Source of the DNA: Plotosus lineatus
Lineage: Eukaryota > Chordata > Actinopteri > Siluriformes > Plotosidae
DNA length: 64,000 nt
Direction of reading: 5' to 3'
Assembly: GCA_024760905.1 (NCBI GenBank)
Contig: CM045731.1
Span: 25,110,001-25,174,000 of the forward strand
The notes beneath the pieces were generated by a model, which was given only the letters and a program-made list of their open reading frames with translations, was not told the origin of the DNA and ran no database searches. Below, in pieces: positions 52,451 to 62,867 of the stretch (positions are counted from its first letter, which is position 1; each line of letters opens with the position of its first letter). The translations under genes and the position numbers were made by a program.

Positions 52451-54213
52451 CAATGGCAAAATGTGCTGCAGCCGAAGCTGTCGCAGATGCAAAATCTTGG
52501 TCATGGGAGGAGTTCGGTGAGGGCCTGAAGAGTGATTCTCAGTTGGCGTCAAAAAGGTTCTGGACTGCCATCCAACATTTCAGGAGGGGGAAGCAGTTCT
52601 CCACAAACACTGTTTACAGTGGAGATAGGGAGGTGCTCACCTCAACGGGGGATGTCATTGGGAGGTGGAGGGAATACTTTGAAGACCTCCTCAATCCCAC
52701 CAACACACCCTCTGTGGAGGAGGATGACCCTGTCGATTTGGGCAGGGGTCTGCCCATCACTGGAGTGGCGGTCACTGAGGTAGTCAAAAAGCTCCTCGAT
52801 GGTCGGGCTCCGCGATTGGATGAGATCCGCCCCGAATAGCTCAGAGCTCTGGATGCTGTAGGACTGTTGCCACGTCTCTGCAACATTGTGTGGTCATCGC
52901 GGCTATACCTCTGGATTGGCAAACTAAGGTGGTAGTCCCCCCTTTTAAAAAGGGGCACCAGAGGGTGTGTTCCAATTATCGGGGAATCACACTCCTCAGC
53001 CTACTTGGGAAAGTCCATGCAGGGGTACTGGAGAGTAGGATCCAACTGATAGTCGAACCTCGGATTCAGGAGGAACAATGTGGTTTTTGTCCTTGCCATG
53101 GCACTCTTGACAAACTCTATGTGCTCCACAGGATCGTGGAGAGGGCATGGGAGTTTGCCCAATCTGTCCAAATGTGTTTTGTGGATTTGGAGAAGGCTTT
53201 CAACCATGTCTCTCGGGCTATCTTGTGGGGCGTGCTCCGGGAGTATGGTGTTCCTGACTCGTTTCTACGGGCCATTCGATTGCTGTATCACCGGAGCCCG
53301 TGTTTTGTCCGTATTGGTAACAACAGGTCGAATTCATTTCCGGTGAGGGTTGGAGTCTGCTAAGGCTATCTTTTGTCACCGATTCTGTTCATAATTTTTA
53401 TGGACAGAATTTCTCGGCGCAGTTGAGGGTTCTGGTTTGATGGCCATTGGATCTTGTCTCTGCTTTTTGTGGATGATGTTGTCCTTTTGGCTTCATCAGG
53501 CCAGTACCTCCGGCTCTCATTGGAGAAATTCGCAGTCAAGTGCAAAGCAGCCGGGATGAAAATCAGCACTTCCAAGTCCGAGGCTATGGTTCTCAGTTGG
53601 ACAAGGGTGGAATGCACCCTCCGGGTCAGGAATGAGGTCGTGTCCCAAGAGGAGGAGTTTAAGTATCTTGAGGTCTTGTTCAAGAGTGAAGGAAGGATGG
53701 AGCGGGAGATTGACAGACGGATTTCTGCAGCCTCTGGTTTTAAGCGGAGCCTGTACCGGTCCATCGTGGTGAAGAAGGAGCTGAGCTGCAAGGTAATGCT
53801 CTAAATTTACCAGTCAATCTACATTCCAACCTTCACCTATGGTCACGAGCTTTGGGTAGTGATTGAAAGAACAAGGTCGCGGATCAGCAGCTGAAATGAG
53901 CTTCCTTCGTAGCGTGGTGAGGCTCTCCCTTAGAGATAAGGTGAGAAGCTCTACCATCCGGGGAGAGCTTGGAGTAGGTTCACTGCTCTTCTGTATTGAG
54001 AGGGACCAGTAGAGGCATATCCAACTGAGAAGAGACCCCGGAGTCGACCTAGAACACGCTGAAGGGACAATGTCTCTCGGCTTGTCTGGGAACGCCTTTG
54101 TGTCCCCCTGAAAGAGCTGGAGGAAGTAGCTGGTGAGAGGGATGTCTGGGCCTCTTTGCCTAGGTTGCTGCTCTCGCGACCCGACCCTGGAAGAAGTGGA
54201 AGATGATGAATAA
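52451..54213 (+). pseudogene. Rex3 copy 3, 5'-truncated, nested in the RTE
   Basis: Plus-strand Rex3 starting at the AAEAVADAKSWSWEEFGEG segment and running to a GAAGATGATGAATA 3' end. RT pieces: MCFVDLEKAF (53175), LFVDDVVLLAS (53466; the usual ADD here reads VDD), EFKYLEVLF. It is flanked by a perfect 12-bp target duplication ATGTTCAATGTT (52439-52450 and 54214-54225), which also restores the interrupted RTE protein. Frameshifts and stops make it inactive. 5' truncation is typical of LINE insertion. Confidence 0.93.
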
Positions 54214-54762
54214 ATGTTCAATGTTGTTAGTGCTTATGCCCCACAGGCAGGATGTGAGCTCAAAGAGAAGGAGAGATTCTGGAGTGAGTTAGAAGAAGTG
54301 ATGCAGAGTACCCCTAGAGGTGAAAGAGCGGTCATTCATGCAAACTTCAGTGGACATGTTGGTGCAGGCAACAGAGGGGATGAGGAAGTGATGGGCAGGA
54401 TTGATATCAAGGACAGGAACACAGAAGGACAGATGTTGATAGAGCTTGCAAAAAGGATGGAAATGACTGTGGTGAATACTTTCTTCCAGAAGAGACAGGA
54501 ACAAAGGGTGACTTATAAAAGCAGAGGTAGGAGCACACAGGTAGACTACATCTTGTGTAGACAATGTAATTTGAAGGAAGTCATTGACAGGAAAGTATTA
54601 GTGGGTGAGACTGGGGTGGTGGTGTGCAGGATGATGCTGATGGTGAGGAAGGTGAAGAAGGCAAAAGCAGAGAAGATGACAAAGTGGTGGAAGCTGAAAA
54701 AGGAAACCTGTCGTGTTGTCTTCAAGGAGGAGTTGAAACACGTTTTATGTGATCAGGAATAA
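54214..54762 (+). pseudogene. RTE endonuclease, second part
   Basis: MFNVVSAYAPQAGCELKEKE, then a VIHANFSGHVG segment (the D of the usual ADFNGHVG is changed to N), VNTFFQKRQEQRVTYKS and STQVDYILCRQ. After it, the SDH-type histidine region is not found intact. The changed catalytic residue suggests loss of activity. A tandem duplication of about 43 bp (54744-54829) breaks the frame just downstream. Confidence 0.85.
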
Positions 54763-54906
54763 TGAAAGAACAGATGACTGGACAGTGCTTTATGTGATCA
54801 GGAATGATGAAAGAACAGATGACTGGACAACTATAGCTAATGTGATCAGGGGGACAGGTAGGAGAGTACTTGCTGTGTCCTCTGGACGAAAAGTAGTTAA
54901 GGACAC

Positions 54907-55470
54907 TGTGATGGAATGAGACAGTGCAGGAGTGTGTGCAAAGGAACAGGTTAGCTAAGAAGCATTGGGACATTGAGAGGATTGAAGAGAGTAAACAGGA
55001 GTACAGGGATACACAGCATATGGCAAAGGTAGCAGTGTCCAAGGCCAAACAGAGGGCGTATGATGACTGGTATGATAGGTTGGACAGTAACGAGGTAGAA
55101 AATGATTTATACCGGTTGGCACAGCAGAGAAATAGAGATGGGAAGGACGTGCAGCAAGTTAGAGTGATAAGGACAGAGTGGGAAATGTATTGACTAATTA
55201 CAGAAGTGTGCTGGGGAGATGGAAAGAGTACTTTAAAGAGCTGATGAATGAGGAAAATGAGACAGAAAAAAGAGTAGAAGAGGTGACTGTTGAGGACCAG
55301 GAAGTAGCAAAGATTATTCAGGGTGAAGTGAGGAGGGCATTGAAGAGGATGAAGAGTGGAAAGGCAGTTGGTCCTGATGACATACCTGTGGAGGTATGGA
55401 AGTGTCTAGGAGAGATAGCAGTAGATTTTGTGACAAGAAAATTCAACAAGGTCTTAGTGAGATGATGCTA
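54907..55470 (+). pseudogene. RTE linker before the reverse transcriptase
   Basis: QECVQRNRLAKKHWDIERIE, KAKQRAYDDWYDRLDS, then, after a frame change near 55180, VLGRWKEYFKELMNEENE, KAVGPDDIPVEVWK. This is the N-terminal RT extension. The copy at 58098 shows the same residues in one frame. Confidence 0.82.
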
Positions 55471-55598
55471 GAGGAATTGAGGAGAAGTGTGCTGGTGCCC
55501 ATTTTTTATTGCAGAGTTGTGGCAACTACAGAGGGATAAAGTTGATGAACCATACGATGAAGTTATGGGAAAGAATAATGTAAGCAAGACGAAGAGCA

Positions 55599-56591
55599 GT
55601 GGTCAGCATTTGTGAACAACAGTTTGGTTTCATGCCAAGAAAGAGCACCACAGATGCAATGTTTGCTTTGAGGATGTTAATAGAGAAGTACAGAGAAGGT
55701 CAGAGGGAGCTGCATTGTGCCTTTGTGGATCTGGAGAAAGCATGTGATAGGGGGCCGAGAGAGGAATTGTGGTATTGCATGAGGAAGCCTGGAGTGGCAG
55801 AGAAGTCTGTTCGAGTGGTACAGGACATGTATGAAAGATATAAGACAGTGGTGAAGTGTGCTGTCAGTGTGACAGAAGAGTTCAAGGTGGGACTGCATCA
55901 AGGGTCAGCTCTGAGCCCCTTCTTGTTTTCTATGGTGATGGACAAGCTGACAGACGAGGTTAGACACGATTGTCCATGGACTATGATGTTTGCAGATGAC
56001 ATTGTGATCTGTAGTGAGAACAGAGAGCAAGTGGAGGAAAATCTAAAGAGGTGGAGGTATGCCCTGGAAAGGAGGGGAATGAAGGTCCGCCTCAGTAAGA
56101 CAGAATACATATGTGTGAACGATAAGGACCCAAGAGGAATGGTGAGGTTAAAGGGAAAAGAGATAAAGAAGGTGGAGGATTTTAAGTACTTAGTCTCAAC
56201 AATCCAGAGCAATGGAGAGTGTGGAAAAGAGGTGAAGAAGCGTGTGCAGGCAGGTTGGAATGGTTGGCGAACAGTGCCCAGTGCGATGTGTGATAGGGGG
56301 GTATTGGCAAGAATGAACGGAAAAGTGTACAAGACGGTGATAAGGGCAGTGATGTTGTTTGGTTTAGAAACAGTGGCGCTGAAGAAAAGACAGGAGGCAG
56401 AGCTGAAGGTAGCAGAGATAAAAATGTTGAGGTTCTCTTTGGGAGCAATGAGAATGGATAGACTCAGGAATGAGTACATCAGAGGGACAGCACATGTAAG
56501 AGGTTTTGGAGCCAAAGTCAAAGAGATTTGTAGCCAAAGTCAAAGAGATCCCGAGATTGAGATGGTTTGGACATGTACAGAGGAGGGATAG
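55599..56591 (+). CDS. RTE reverse transcriptase ORF (330 codons)
   Basis: EQQFGFMPRKSTTDAMFALRM, HCAFVDLEKACDRGPREELW (the usual FD is CD), LHQGSALSPFLFSMVMD, active site MMFADDIVICS intact, LSKTEYICVN, KVEDFKYLVSTIQ. It ends at 56591 by a frame change; the C-terminal piece follows. Reverse transcription would start at the nick made by the endonuclease. The gap from 55470 to 55598 is covered by the same element with stops. Confidence 0.85.
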   Translation: MVSICEQQFGFMPRKSTTDAMFALRMLIEKYREGQRELHCAFVDLEKACDRGPREELWYCMRKPGVAEKSVRVVQDMYERYKTVVKCAVSVTEEFKVGLHQGSALSPFLFSMVMDKLTDEVRHDCPWTMMFADDIVICSENREQVEENLKRWRYALERRGMKVRLSKTEYICVNDKDPRGMVRLKGKEIKKVEDFKYLVSTIQSNGECGKEVKKRVQAGWNGWRTVPSAMCDRGVLARMNGKVYKTVIRAVMLFGLETVALKKRQEAELKVAEIKMLRFSLGAMRMDRLRNEYIRGTAHVRGFGAKVKEICSQSQRDPEIEMVWTCTEEG

Positions 56592-56733
56592 TGATGATAT
56601 TGCTACTAGGATGCTGAGGTTGGAACTACCAAGCAGAAGGCCTAGAGGAAGACCAAAGAGAAGATTTATGTATGTGGTGAATGAAGACATGAAGGTAGTT
56701 GGTGTAAGAGAAGAGGATGCAGACGATCGGTGA
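56506..56733 (+). pseudogene. RTE C-terminal end
   Basis: IPRLRWFGHVQRRDSDDIA, RRPRGRPKRRFMYVVNEDMK. The frame ends in DDR followed by a stop, short of the normal end. A 16-bp local duplication (TAGCCAAAGTCAAAGAGAT, 56513-56547) lies at its start. Confidence 0.85.
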
Positions 56734-56849
56734 GAGGAGGCAGATGATTTTCTGTGGTCACCCCTGAAAGGGCAGTCGAAAGGAAAAGATGAAAGAAGAA
56801 GAAGGGAGAGAGGTGTACATGAACGAGAGGGGGGGTGTGGAGTATGTGA

Positions 56850-56850
<1 letters not shown>

Positions 56851-56925
<75 letters not shown>
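56851..56925. repeat. (GT)n microsatellite at the duplication edge
   Basis: GT dinucleotides with one T insertion, matching the (GT)n at 29039-29081. Confidence 0.95.
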
Positions 56926-56928
<3 letters not shown>

Positions 56929-57144
56929 AAGTTCCCAAATTACAACAGGTTTCTACCCCACACAAAGCCATATTTGGCACATTGACAGTTTGACACATTT
57001 GACGTTTTTCCACGGCCCCATCATGGGAAAGGCAGGTAACTATTTGGTAACTACATTTTGCAATATCTCTTATCAAGAACAGATATGCAGTAATATTTTT
57101 TATTTGTCAGAATACCAGAAACATAGAATTTTGTCAGATTTGTG

Positions 57145-57515
57145 TAACGGGGTGGCATAGTGGTTAGCACGTGTGCCTCATACCAAGAAGATTCTGAGTT
57201 CGATCCTTGGTCTTTTTTTGTGAATTTGCATGTTCTTGTGCTTGTGTGAGCTTCCTCCAGGTACTCCGGTCTGTTCGAAATTAATGTCCCAAGGAGTGAG
57301 TGTGAATGTTTTTTTTTTTTTTTTGTGTGTGTGAGTGTGTGTGTGTGTGTGTATGTGTGTGTGTGTGTGTGTGTGTATGTTACCCTGTGATGAGCAAGCG
57401 AGCTTTCCAGAGTGTACCCCACCTTTGCCCAGAGTCGTCCTTTGATGACCCAGACTTCAGCCTAGTAGTGGTAAGCGGTTCAGCAAATACATTAATGAAT
57501 GAATGAATGAATGGT
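57145..57515 (+). mobile_element. SINE family 1 (duplicate of 29315)
   Basis: ACGGGGTGGCATAGTGGTTAGC head, GAGTTCGATCC box B, tail AGCGGTTCAGCAAATACATTAATGAATGAATG. Orthologous within the duplication to the copy at 29315. Confidence 0.8.
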
Positions 57516-57965
57516 GTCATATTTTTATTCTGTAGAGGCAATGAAGACACGAAGACATGGAGGCTCACTTCAGGCTTTACTTTGGTCTCCATGCTCATTA
57601 TGTACAGCATGTGCCATTTGTATTACAGTCAGGGATTCATGACTATCTACTGTCAATATGTCTAAACAATTTTATTATTAATAAAAATGTAAAATTTTAC
57701 TGAAGAAACATATGCAACAAATAACACAAATGATCATCTCTTCGACTGTGTCACGTCAAAAACAGTCCTAAATGCAAGTAGAATGAGATTAGGGATATAA
57801 CTGAATATAAATAAATCATTAGAAAAAGTGTAAACAATGGAAGAGTAAAATGTTTAGCAGAATCTGATGTAACATCCATTTACTGTATACACGACGAGAC
57901 CATTTGTACAGAAGGAGGCAAAATAGTGAACAGCAAAGTTTAAACATGATATAATATTACATATT
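57516..57965. other. no gene seen; duplicated flank
   Basis: Matches 29690-30127. No coding potential recognised. Confidence 0.6.
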
Positions 57966-58060
57966 AGACTGAGATGGTTTGGACATGCACAGAGGAGGGA
58001 TAGTGAGTATATTGGTTGTCGGATGCTGAATTTGGAACTACCAGGCAGAAGGTCTAGTGG

Positions 58061-60210
58061 GAGAGGAGATAAGGAGACTTGGTGATGGAATGAGGAAGTG
58101 CAGGAGTGTGTACAAAGGAATAGGTTAGCTAAGAAGAAGTGGGACATAGAGAGGACTGAAGAGAGTAAACAGGAGTACAGGGAGACACAGCGGAAGGCAA
58201 AGGTAGCGGTGTCAAAGGCCAAACAGAGGGCGAATGATGACTTGTATGCTCGGTTGGAAAGTAAAGACGGAGAAAATGATTTATACAGGTTGGCACAGCA
58301 GAGAAATAGAGATGGGAAGGACATGCAGCAAGTTAGAGTGATTAAGGACAGAGAGAGAAATGTATTGACTGATGACAGAAGTGTGCGGGGAAGATGGAAA
58401 GAGTACTTTGAAGAGCTGATGAATGAGGAGAATAAGAGAGAAAAAAGAGTAGAAGAGGTGACCATTGAGGAGCAGGAAGTAGCTAAGATTAGTAAGCGTG
58501 AAGTGAAGAGGGCATTGAAGAGGATGAGGAATGGAAAGGCAGTTGGTCCTGATGACATACCGGTGGAGGTGTCAAGGAGAGGTAGCAGTAGATTTCCTGA
58601 CAAGAACATTCAACAAGGTCTTAGAGAGTGAGAGGGTGTCAGAGGAATGGAGGAGAAGTGTGAGAAGTGCCCATTATTAAGAAAATGGGAGACTTGCAGA
58701 GTTGTGGCAACTACAGAGGGATAAAGTTGATGAGCCATACGATGAAGTTATGGGAAAGAATAGTGGAAACTAGACAAAGGGCAGAGGTCAGAATTTGTGA
58801 ACAACAGTTTGGTTTCATGCTAAGAAAGAGCACCACAGATGCAGTGTTTGCCTTGAGGATGTTAATAGAGAAGTACAGAGAAGGTCAGAAGGAGCGGCAT
58901 TGTGCCTTTGTGGCTCTGGAGAAAGAATATGAGAGGGTGCCGAGAGAGGAACTGTGGTATTGCATGAGGAAGTCTGGAGTAGCAGAGAAGTATGTTAGAG
59001 TGGTGCAGGACATGTATGAGAGATGTAAGACAGTGGTGAGGTGTGCTGTTTGTGTGACAGAAGAGTTCAAGGTGGAGGTAGGACTGCATCAAGGGTCAGC
59101 TCTGAGCCCCTTCTTGTTTGCTATGGTGATGGACAGGCTGAAAGACGAGGTTAGACAAGATTCCCCATGGACTATGATGTTTGCAGATGACATTGTGATC
59201 TGTAGTGAGAGCAGAGAACAAGTGCAGGAAAATCTAGAGAGGTGGAGGTATGCCCTGGAAAGGAGGGGAATGAAGGTTAGCCAGAATTAGTTAGACAGAA
59301 TACATGTGTATGAATGACAAGGACCCAAGAGGAACGGCGAGGTTACAGGGAGCAGAGATAAGGAAGGTGGAGGATTTTAAGTACTTAGGCTCAACAATCC
59401 AGAGCAATGGAAAGTGTGGAAAAGAGATTGAAGAACCATGTGCAGGCTGGTTGGAATGGTTGGAGAAAAGTGTCCGGTGTGATGTGTGATAGGTAGGTAT
59501 CGGCAAGAATGAAAGGAAAAGTGTACAAGACGGTGTTGAGGCCAGCAATGTTGCATGGTTTAGAAACAATGGCCCTGGGGAAAAGACAGGAGGCAGAGCT
59601 GGAGGTGGCAGAGATGAAAATGTTGAGGTTCTCTTTGGGAGTAAGGAGGATGGATAGGATCAAGAATGAGCACATCAGAGGGACAGTACATGTAAGACGT
59701 TTTGGAGACAATGTCAGAGAGGCTAGATTGAGATGGTTTGGACATGTACAGAGGAGGGATAGTGAGTATATTATACCGGGGATTTAAGCTCAGTTGGTAG
59801 AGCGTCCGCTTTATCCTCTGGAAGGTCGGAGTCCGAATCTGGCCGTGTCATACCATAAGATGTTAAAATTTTGGAGTTGTTGCTACCTGCTTGGCGCTCA
59901 GCATCAAAGAAGGATAGAAAAACGCAATATTCTCATGCGCATTGAGCATACGCTTGTATGAATAATGTGCTATACAAGCATCCATATAATAATAATATAT
60001 TGGTAGTAGGATGCTGAGGTTGGAACTACCAGGCAGACGGCCCAGAGGAAGACCAAAGAGACAATTCATGGACATGGTGAAGGAGGACATGAAGGCAGTT
60101 GGTGTAAGAGAACAAGATGCAGAGGATAGGGTGAGATGGAGGCAGATGATTCGCTGTGGCGACCTCTGAAGGGAACAGCCATAAGGAGAAGAAGGAGAAG
60201 AAGAAGAAGA
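58061..60210 (+). pseudogene. RTE-like retrotransposon, copy 2, 5'-truncated
   Basis: Linker and RT: QECVQRNRLAKKKWDIERTE (58098), AVGPDDIPVEV (58543), QQFGFMLRKSTTDAVFALRM (58800), CAFVALEKEYERVPREELW (the catalytic FVDLEKAF is altered), LHQGSALSPFLFAMVMD, MMFADDIVICSES (59169, intact). C-terminal: ALGKRQEAELEVAEMK, RLRWFGHVQRRDSEYI, interrupted by a SINE (59773-59995), then GRRPRGRPKR-type sequence and a (GAA)n tail at 60186-60210. Frameshifts near 58590, 58640 and 59285. No endonuclease. Confidence 0.9.
59773..59995 (+). mobile_element. tRNA-derived SINE inserted in RTE copy 2
   Basis: A clear tRNA-like head: GGGGATTTAAGCTCAGTTGG (box A, 59778 on) and GGTCGGAGTCCGAATC (box B). A body (TGCTACCTGCTTGGCGCTCAGC) and an ATAATAAT tail follow. 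It is bracketed by TATATT. The uninterrupted RTE reads AGTGAGTATATTGGTAGTAGG, so the empty site is known. It is a different SINE family from the other three. Not a functional tRNA gene: the stems do not close well and the 3' part continues as SINE body. Confidence 0.82.
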
Positions 60211-60345
60211 AGGCAGAAGGCCTAGTGGAAGACCAAAGAGAAGATTTATGGACGTGATGAAGGAGGACATGAAGGTAGTTGGTGTCAGAAAAAGATGCAG
60301 AGGATCGGGTGAGATGGAGACAGGTGATTCGCTGTGGTGACCCCT

Positions 60346-61047
60346 GAAAATATGATAATATTACATATACAGTATAATTTATATAGGCATGGTCATAAAC
60401 AGTATGCATTTATCATTAGATTTCATTAATTAGTAATAATATATTCCTGATGTATTATATATATATATAATATATGCACATTACCATGTTATTACCTTTT
60501 ATCTAATTTATAATCCTAAACTGAGATAAATGCATTCTTTGGCGGGACACAGTGTAAGGTATCTATTGACATCTAGTGGTGGGGTTTCCAACTGTAACAA
60601 AATTATGCCTGTAGTTTTGGGCTGTTGTCGAAACACGGTGATAAAAATGACCCATTTCCCATGTGGATATTCAGGTAAACCGCTTATTATAAGACTTCTA
60701 AACACTTTTTTGAATGATTATTCATTAATGAAAATTCATTTATTAGTGGCATCCGTAGTTTTTGTTAATACCGCCTCATAAATATTACACATGGGACTCT
60801 TAATGTTAACGAGGGAATAGTGTATGGTTGTTTGTTACAGTATTGGCAAATTACTGACCGTGCAACACTACATAGTTATTAATTTTTAAAGATTGCACAG
60901 TGTAACAATCCTCATAAAAAAAAATCACACAATGAATTGTGATTAGACCAAATAATTTCTTATCCTGTATGAACTAAACCTTGAACTACAGAGATAATGT
61001 TTGTTGATGATTGATGTTTTGATCAGACATCCATGCTTTATACATCA
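60346..61047. other. no gene seen; duplicated flank
   Basis: Matches copy A 30357-30600 and 31208-31735, and provides the empty site for the hAT MITE. An (AT)n run lies at 60450-60475. Confidence 0.6.
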
Positions 61048-61104
61048 TTACTACTACTATTACTATTACTACTATTACTACTACTACTACTACTAGTACT
61101 ACTA
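61048..61104. repeat. (ACT)n microsatellite
   Basis: ACTATT/ACT trinucleotide repeats. Confidence 0.9.
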
Positions 61105-61107
61105 CTT

Positions 61108-61229
61108 CTGGCGTAATAGTGTAGTGGTTAGCATGTTTGCCTCACAACAAGAGGGTCATTTGATTCCCAAGCTCGGGGTGTTTCAGTGTGGGGTTTGCAA
61201 TTTTCTTCCCACACTTCAAAAACAACATA
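61108..61229 (+). mobile_element. SINE family 1 head fragment
   Basis: TGGCGTAATAGTGTAGTGGTTAGC, GCCTCACAACAAGAGG, GTGTGGGGTTTGCA. It is cut by the MITE at 61230. Confidence 0.7.
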
Positions 61230-61764
61230 CAGGGATCCCTTGCTACTTCGTGTTTCAATTCATGCAGCTTCAGTGCATCGCGGTTAAAAAAAAAATAATC
61301 GAATTAAAAAATAAGGAAATGAAGGAAGAATAAAGAAGGAAAAAATACCACAAAAACAAGGCCAATTATGCAAAAAAAAAAAAACCAAAGCAAAACAAAA
61401 CAAAACAAAACAAAACAAAAAACCCCTAAACAAACACAAAACAAAAAACAACCCAAAATCTCCCATCAAAACTACGTACTTACATAGTTACATCTGTGTG
61501 TGCTTCGCATCTGCGAGCGTGCGTATGTATGTGTCGTCTTCTTCTCATGCAATACAATCTATATGTGTGTGTAGTTATATTTTATTTACGTCTTATGTTA
61601 TTTTTTAATGTTTAATTGTTATTATATGCATTAAATATGTACTTATTGATATTATATACACATGCACGTATACGTCAGTTGGGGGGGGTGATCCTACTTC
61701 GCGGATTTCGATGGTCGGTTGGGGATCTCGGTCCCAATTAACCGTGGAAAGTGAGGGATCCCTG
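61230..61764. mobile_element. pogo-like MITE, copy G (complete)
   Basis: 535 bp from CAGGGATCCCTTGCTACTTCG to GTGGAAAGTGAGGGATCCCTG, flanked by TA at 61228-61229 and 61765-61766. Terminal inverted repeats, CAG ends and TA duplication mark a Tc1/mariner-superfamily (pogo-like) non-autonomous element. This copy defines the family ends used for the others. Confidence 0.92.
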
Positions 61765-62168
61765 TATTTTCTTGTACCGCCTCCAGCCTTGATTACAGGG
61801 TGTTATCACTGATCAAAGTTAAGAAACATTAAGACATATATTAACATACAAAGTTGCGTTCATTGTTCACCGCCATCTTGAACTGAATATGGGAAAAAAT
61901 TTAAGTACGCCTTGAACGTCTTCTCCAGTACATCTTCAATATGTAACAAAAAACAAAAACAAAAAGTGCATTTATGGGACATCCTGGTCTTTCAGTACAT
62001 TCAGATCTTCAGCTGTCTTCATTATATTGCCTCATTAATGTTCCTAAGCCTTGTCCAAACCAATAACAAACAAGTAACAATGCTCCTAATCTTCCAATAT
62101 GATCTCCTTTATATGTGTAGCTGAAGATCATTGACCCATTCTAAATGAGGTATTTTAACAATTTGTCA
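61765..62168. other. no gene seen
   Basis: Unassigned DNA between the MITE and the B30.2 exon. The last 40 bp match copy A. Confidence 0.5.
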
Positions 62169-62698
62169 TTAATTTGGCTGACACAGCTTCATAGTTGATC
62201 TACAAGAACCAACCCAGAACCCAGCGTATAGAGGCTGTGTGAATGTGGTATGGACTCTGTGGAGGAGCTTCATGGTGTCAGAGATGCTGTAGAAGGAAAT
62301 AATTCCTGCATTGTGATCCACATACACTCCTATTCTGGAGAATGATGGACCCTCAAGATCAGTCTTAATGTTGTCGTGCCAAAAAGTGTACTTAAATGAA
62401 GAAGAATTCAGTAGAATCCAGGACTGATTGTTTCGTCCAAACCCACACTCATTACCTAATCCTTTCCTACTGATGTCTTTACATGAGACTGAAATCCCCA
62501 CCAAATTTTTCCACTCCACTTCCCAGTAACAGCATCCACACATACTCTCCTTACACAACACCTGACTGTAGCAGTCAAATCTCTCAGGATGATCAGAGTA
62601 CAGTTGCCTTCTCTGGCTGTATGTCACCACTCTGTTATTCTCGGACAGAATAAGGTTATAATTTACTGTGTTGGGATCCAGAGTCAGATCATAGAAAT
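62169..62698 (-). CDS. finTRIM-like gene B, last exon (B30.2)
   Basis: Paralogue of 31990-32519, with the same TTTAG acceptor (62699-62700), length (530 nt) and stop. It reads FYDLTLDPNTVNYNLILSEN, CYWEVEW, GNECGFGRNNQSW, RIGVYVDHNAGIISFYSIS, LYAGFW. The frame is intact, so gene B is probably functional. Its exons 1-5 should lie to the right of the window. Compared with A, 21 codons change and a three-residue loop differs completely (SPV in A, FKY in B). Confidence 0.88.
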
Positions 62699-62782
62699 CT
62701 AAACACAGGAAAAAATATCAACATGTTTCATATTAATCACAGTCTGCAATGTGTGTGCAGGTGTACATATATATATATATAT

Positions 62783-62832
62783 CGGGATCCCTCGCAACCT
62801 TGCGCTTCAATTCATGCGGCTTCAGTGTATCG

Positions 62833-62867
<35 letters not shown>

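Larger units (their letters stand above)
51885..56810 (+). mobile_element. RTE-like non-LTR retrotransposon, copy 1, near full length
   Basis: Leader from about 51885 (GGAAGGGCATCCGACGTAAAAC), coding region 52141-56733, end GAAAGGGCAGTCGAAAGGAAAAG. Removing the nested Rex3 (52451-54213) leaves about 3.15 kb, normal for an RTE-clade element. Endonuclease, RT and C-terminal regions are all present, but broken by frameshifts. The endonuclease belongs to the RTE type also found fused in ruminant CFDP2-like proteins, so automatic annotation may mislabel it that way. Confidence 0.88.
57966..60345 (+). mobile_element. old RTE 3' fragment split by a younger RTE
   Basis: The 3' fragment that is whole in copy A (30128-30368) is here in two parts: 57966-58060 and 60211-60345. 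The break carries an 18-bp direct repeat (AGGCAGAAGGTCTAGTGG at 58043-58060 and AGGCAGAAGGCCTAGTGG at 60211-60228, one mismatch), the target duplication of the younger element. Confidence 0.85.
56850..62770. repeat. segmental duplication, copy B
   Basis: Homologous to 29040-32590 in the same orientation, including the SINE at 57145, the RTE 3' fragment, flanking unique DNA and the B30.2 exon. It is longer because of an RTE insertion (58061-60210, itself holding a SINE), the pogo-like MITE copy G and other sequence between 61050 and 62130. It lacks the hAT MITE of copy A. Confidence 0.85.

Noticed and set aside
52141..54762. A craniofacial development protein 2-like gene
   Set aside because: The endonuclease resembles that label in fish annotations, but it is linked to an RTE reverse transcriptase and 3' tail, so it is a retrotransposon.
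59778..59850. A functional tRNA gene
   Set aside because: Boxes A and B are present, but the stems are poor, the sequence continues into a SINE body with an ATAAT tail, and it is bracketed by a target duplication.
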